Part shown: in pieces, positions 4,020 to 6,903 of the stretch
Layout: each line of letters opens with the position of its first letter
Numbering within the stretch: the stretch's first letter is position 1
NCBI GenBank assembly: GCA_003542955.1
Contig: DPJP01000143.1
Location: forward strand, 1-6,903
Length of the DNA: 6,903 nucleotides
DNA from: Armatimonadota bacterium
Lineage (GTDB): Bacteria; Armatimonadota; Zipacnadia; Zipacnadales; UBA11051
Direction: 5' to 3'
Translations under genes and position numbers: made by a program
The notes under the pieces: model-generated
What the model was told of the DNA's origin: nothing
The model's database searches: none
Seen by the model: the letters and a program-made list of their open reading frames with translations, nothing else

Positions 4020-6903
4020 CTATCTGGACTTACGCCCGGTAGCCGAGGCCGAGAGCACCCCCAGCGGGAGCGCGGCGGCTTCGGCGGGCTGGAAACTCAC
4101 CGTGCCAGCTGAGGAGACATCGATATCGCAGACACGCCACCACGAGTCGGTGTTACCGGTCACGGGGTATCCGGTGTTGCCGTTTTGAGTCGACAGCAAG
4201 TACGGCCCATATCTCGCCGAGATGCGGTTGGAGGCCCGCGAACCCGTATACACGGAGATGATGCACCGTGTTGGCGGCTGGCCGTCCAGATCGTAGTTGT
4301 TCACCGCGATACGGAAGCGCCCGGCCTGCAGAGCGGTGCACGTGAAGTTCTCGGGGCCGTACCCCTCCGTGTCATCAACATCAAGGCTCCCTGCGTCGAT
4401 GGACTTGTGATCGAACCGGGAGTGCTGTGCCGATGGTGACCATATATGCAGGTCCATGTCGCTGTAGTCGGTGTCCCACGTCAGGGTGACGCGGAAGACG
4501 AAGTCACCCGCCGCCGGATCATAGTCGACAGTGTACGCGTTGCTGATCGTGGTCGCGACTGCGTTCGTCGCACGTACCGCGAGCCGGTTGCTCCCGACCT
4601 GCAGCACCACAGTATGAGTGAATGACCCGTCACCTGACACAGAGATCAGCGACTCGTTGCCATTGTGGATGAGCACCGCGACATTGGCGTCGAGGTTAGT
4701 GATCTGGCCTGAGAGTTGCGCGGTGCCGGCGTCTTGATTCACGACCGGCGGGTTGAGGGTGACCACGGGAGGCTGAGTGACGGTGGCGCTGGAACCGCTC
4801 AACTGCACGTTCAGTTCGACCATCCCACCGCTTGCCACGGTAACCTGATGCGATGTCACGAAGCCCCCGAGCGCGAAGGTGACAACCCGCGAACCGGCCG
4901 GCACGCTCGGTATGTAGTACCACCCAGACGCATTCGACCACACCTGCCACGTCCCTACGCCGTTCGAGGTTTGGGCCCGGACGCCCGCGAGCCCCGTGCC
5001 GAAGGCGTCCGTCACAGTGCCCTGGATACCGCCCCCGACGCCCGTCGTCACCGTCACAGTGACGGAGGCCGTAGCCTGCCCGCCCGGTCCCTGGACCGTG
5101 ATCGTGTATGTCGTCGTATGGATCGGTGTGACGACCTGTGACCCGCTGGTGCTGGGGGAGGGCGCCCCAAAGTTCGACGCGACCACGGAGGTGGCGTTGG
5201 TCGAGGTCCACCGCAGCGTGGTGCTCTCCCCCTGCAGGATGCTCGTGGCATCCGCGGTCAGGTTCACGGTGGGAGCCGGTGTCGGGACCGTGACTGTGAT
5301 CCTCGCATGGCCGCGGCTTTCCTCCGGGAGCGACTGCGGGACGGTGAAGCCAAGCCACCAACTCAGCAGCGGCGTCGGCTTCCACCGACGCCCATCCAGC
5401 TCCACGTCCGCCTGCCCGGGACTGACGCCGCTGAACACAAAGTCCGCGAGCAGCAGATTGACGCGCCCGGACGGGGACACGGTCACCGGGTCATAGAGTG
5501 TGATGGCGTCGATCGGCACACCGGCGCGCTCGAGCGCATTGGCCAGGGCCTGCGCGTTCCACTTCGTCGAGGCGAGTTCAAGCAGCCAGGGGAAAAGCAG
5601 GTCGATGGCAGTGGTGCGGTACTGCGACATGTCGATCGGGACCTGCTCATCCATGCTCCGCCGGAGGTACTCCAGCCTGCTGGTGGACCAGTCGCTGGCC
5701 TCGTCCAGGCCCACCTCGGCAAGCATGCCCAGGACCGCCGCGACGATCTCATTGCCGGCTTCCGCCGCGATGTCCGCGGTGGGCATCAACGCGGCGACGG
5801 TCGTTCTCACGGTACCCGTAACGAGATCATGCTCAGGCGCGAAGGTGCCGGCCACCGGAGGGCTGTAGGAGCCGCCGACCGGCAGCCCGAAGTCGGCAAT
5901 CTGTAGCTCTTCGAGGTCGGTCGGCACAATCGTGTTGATCGCTTCGGCGATCACGTTCAGGCCGACGTCGATTGCATGGATGATTGCCGCTACCGGCAAG
6001 CCGGCGCCTGTCAGGGCGGCGACCACCTTGATCACCGTCAGCGCCCGGTGCAGATCGGCGACAATGCCGCAGAAGGTATCGATCCGCCAGTACCGCTTTT
6101 GCTTGATGTAGGGATCATCCTGGGCGGGCACTGCGCTCGGCGGGTCGGCGCCGCTGATGATGACCCCGACGTCGCCCGTGCCCTCGAGTGAGCCCAGTTC
6201 ATGCAGGATGTCAAGGACCCCGTACTCCTGAAGGAGTGCCTCCAGGAGCGCGGCATTCTCCGGCGACAGCTCGCCAATCTCCTGCCCTATCTTCGCGAAG
6301 ATAGCGTCCATCTCGGCCTGGACGGCCGCGAGGTCGGGATCGGCGCTCGCGTCGACCCACTCGAGCTCCTGCAGCGACTCCAGGGCGAAGGTCGTTGTGT
6401 GGATGCAGCTTTTCTCGACGCGGTACGCCACCTCCGCGGGTCCGAGGGTCGGCTCGGGCAACGCGGCCACCGTGAACCCCAGGGGGCCCGCCGACTCGCC
6501 GCCCACGTGCACAGTCACGTCGCACGCGCCGCCGGCGAGCGTGTCGAGGATCGGCACAAGCACCCGGACGGTGGTGCCGGCCAACTCCATGATCGGGGCC
6601 TCGGAATCGCCGAAGAGCACCTCTGTCACTGAGCCGCCAAACCCGAACCCCGAGCCCGACAGCACGACCTCATCGCCGGGCCGGCCCGAGGCCGCCGAGA
6701 TCGTGAAGAGGGCGAGCGGCCCATTGATCGGCCACTCGGCAAGACCGACAAGGCAGCGCAGCACCAGGATGGCGTCGGCGACACCGGTGCTGCCGTTCTG
6801 GTCGCAGTCGGCGAGGGGGTCGTCGGGATCGAGGCCGACTACAATGCGGAGAATGCCGATGGCGTCAGACACATCGGGATTGCCGTTGCCGTTGAGGTCG
6901 CCG
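4020..6903 (-). CDS. Modular surface protein: dockerin-like repeats, TIG, unknown helical region, Ig-like, carboxypeptidase-regulatory-like, DUF2135-like (5' end outside window)
   Basis: The frame is open from the window edge to TAG at 4020-4022, giving 960 visible residues. A GTG at 6872 is not the start: the ten codons before it encode GDLNGNGNPD, half of a dockerin calcium loop. Counting visible residues, 1-55 hold two dockerin-like repeats. About 66-146 is IPT/TIG (SGRPGDEVVLSGSGF). About 155-535 is the same unrecognised region as in the gene starting at 2389. About 543-619 is Ig-like (LRWTSTNA). About 624-700 is carboxypeptidase-regulatory-like (IQGTVTDAFGTGLAGV, GWYYIPSVPAG). About 710-795 is another Ig-like unit (LIHNGNESLISVSGDGSF). 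About 802-935 resembles YfaP/DUF2135 (VTLTWDTDYSDMDLHIWSP, EGYGPENF, YDLDG). By analogy with its paralogue, a lipoprotein signal is expected just upstream, outside the window. No catalytic motif is visible; a surface binding or structural role is inferred. Confidence 0.93.
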   Translation of the reverse strand, partial: GDLNGNGNPDVSDAIGILRIVVGLDPDDPLADCDQNGSTGVADAILVLRCLVGLAEWPINGPLALFTISAASGRPGDEVVLSGSGFGFGGSVTEVLFGDSEAPIMELAGTTVRVLVPILDTLAGGACDVTVHVGGESAGPLGFTVAALPEPTLGPAEVAYRVEKSCIHTTTFALESLQELEWVDASADPDLAAVQAEMDAIFAKIGQEIGELSPENAALLEALLQEYGVLDILHELGSLEGTGDVGVIISGADPPSAVPAQDDPYIKQKRYWRIDTFCGIVADLHRALTVIKVVAALTGAGLPVAAIIHAIDVGLNVIAEAINTIVPTDLEELQIADFGLPVGGSYSPPVAGTFAPEHDLVTGTVRTTVAALMPTADIAAEAGNEIVAAVLGMLAEVGLDEASDWSTSRLEYLRRSMDEQVPIDMSQYRTTAIDLLFPWLLELASTKWNAQALANALERAGVPIDAITLYDPVTVSPSGRVNLLLADFVFSGVSPGQADVELDGRRWKPTPLLSWWLGFTVPQSLPEESRGHARITVTVPTPAPTVNLTADATSILQGESTTLRWTSTNATSVVASNFGAPSPSTSGSQVVTPIHTTTYTITVQGPGGQATASVTVTVTTGVGGGIQGTVTDAFGTGLAGVRAQTSNGVGTWQVWSNASGWYYIPSVPAGSRVVTFALGGFVTSHQVTVASGGMVELNVQLSGSSATVTQPPVVTLNPPVVNQDAGTAQLSGQITNLDANVAVLIHNGNESLISVSGDGSFTHTVVLQVGSNRLAVRATNAVATTISNAYTVDYDPAAGDFVFRVTLTWDTDYSDMDLHIWSPSAQHSRFDHKSIDAGSLDVDDTEGYGPENFTCTALQAGRFRIAVNNYDLDGQPPTRCIISVYTGSRASNRISARYGPYLLSTQNGNTGYPVTGNTDSWWRVCDIDVSSAGTVSFQPAEAAALPLGVLSASATGRKSR
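5046..6902 (-). repeat. Paralogous block, copy 2 (dockerin to Ig-like)
   Basis: This is the partner of 401-2251: same domain order, 1857 against 1851 bases. Beyond its end at 5046 the gene continues into a carboxypeptidase-regulatory-like module, whereas the other copy continues into an FGE-like module. Confidence 0.9.
6745..6804 (-). repeat. Near-identical dockerin-coding DNA, copy 2
   Basis: Partner of 2094-2153 at an offset of 4651 bases in the same orientation. Both copies encode the loop DQNGSTGVAD and the helix ILVLRCLVGL. Confidence 0.92.

Noticed and set aside
6870..6872. GTG as start codon of the gene ending at 4020
   Set aside because: It falls inside the first dockerin calcium loop. 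The upstream codons continue the conserved loop, so the true start is outside the window.

Overview
The window comes from a GC-rich bacterial genome and holds parts or all of three genes. All are on the minus strand, so transcription runs from high to low coordinates. The products look like large, modular, exported proteins. The two visible N-termini are lipoprotein signal peptides, and the modules are dockerin-like calcium repeats, IPT/TIG, Big_2 and other Ig-like folds, a carboxypeptidase-regulatory-like domain, a YfaP/DUF2135-like domain and formylglycine-generating-enzyme-like (FGE/SUMF1) domains. This mix is typical of environmental bacteria with many surface proteins, such as Armatimonadota, Planctomycetota or Hydrogenedentota. 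That placement is a low-confidence guess, because there is no rRNA or housekeeping gene to anchor it. No RNA gene, mobile element, CRISPR array or catalytic pathway gene was seen.

Layout in transcription order. (A) 6903-4020: a 5'-truncated gene encoding dockerin repeats, TIG, a long mostly helical region of unknown family, an Ig-like domain, a carboxypeptidase-regulatory-like domain, a second Ig-like domain and a DUF2135-like C-terminus. (B) 3967-2525: a complete 480-residue lipoprotein with an N-terminal beta domain, a Big_2 domain and a full FGE-like domain. It starts 52 bp after gene A. (C) 2389-1: a 3'-truncated lipoprotein gene starting 135 bp after gene B. Its first ~660 residues parallel gene A (dockerin, TIG, helical region, Ig-like), but it then switches to an FGE-like domain like that of gene B.

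The most interesting point is the mosaic relationship. Gene C has the architecture of gene A's N-terminal two thirds joined to gene B's C-terminal half, with a sharp junction in a glycine-rich linker at about 386-400. The dockerin-coding DNA is conserved between A and C almost to the nucleotide over 60 bp. Together this suggests a tandem array of surface lipoproteins that diversifies by swapping C-terminal modules. There is no evidence of an enzyme activity. The FGE-like domain of gene B lacks the two catalytic cysteines of true FGE, so it is more likely a structural or binding module. The proteins probably act at the cell surface or in the envelope. Their partners, including any cohesin, are not in this window.
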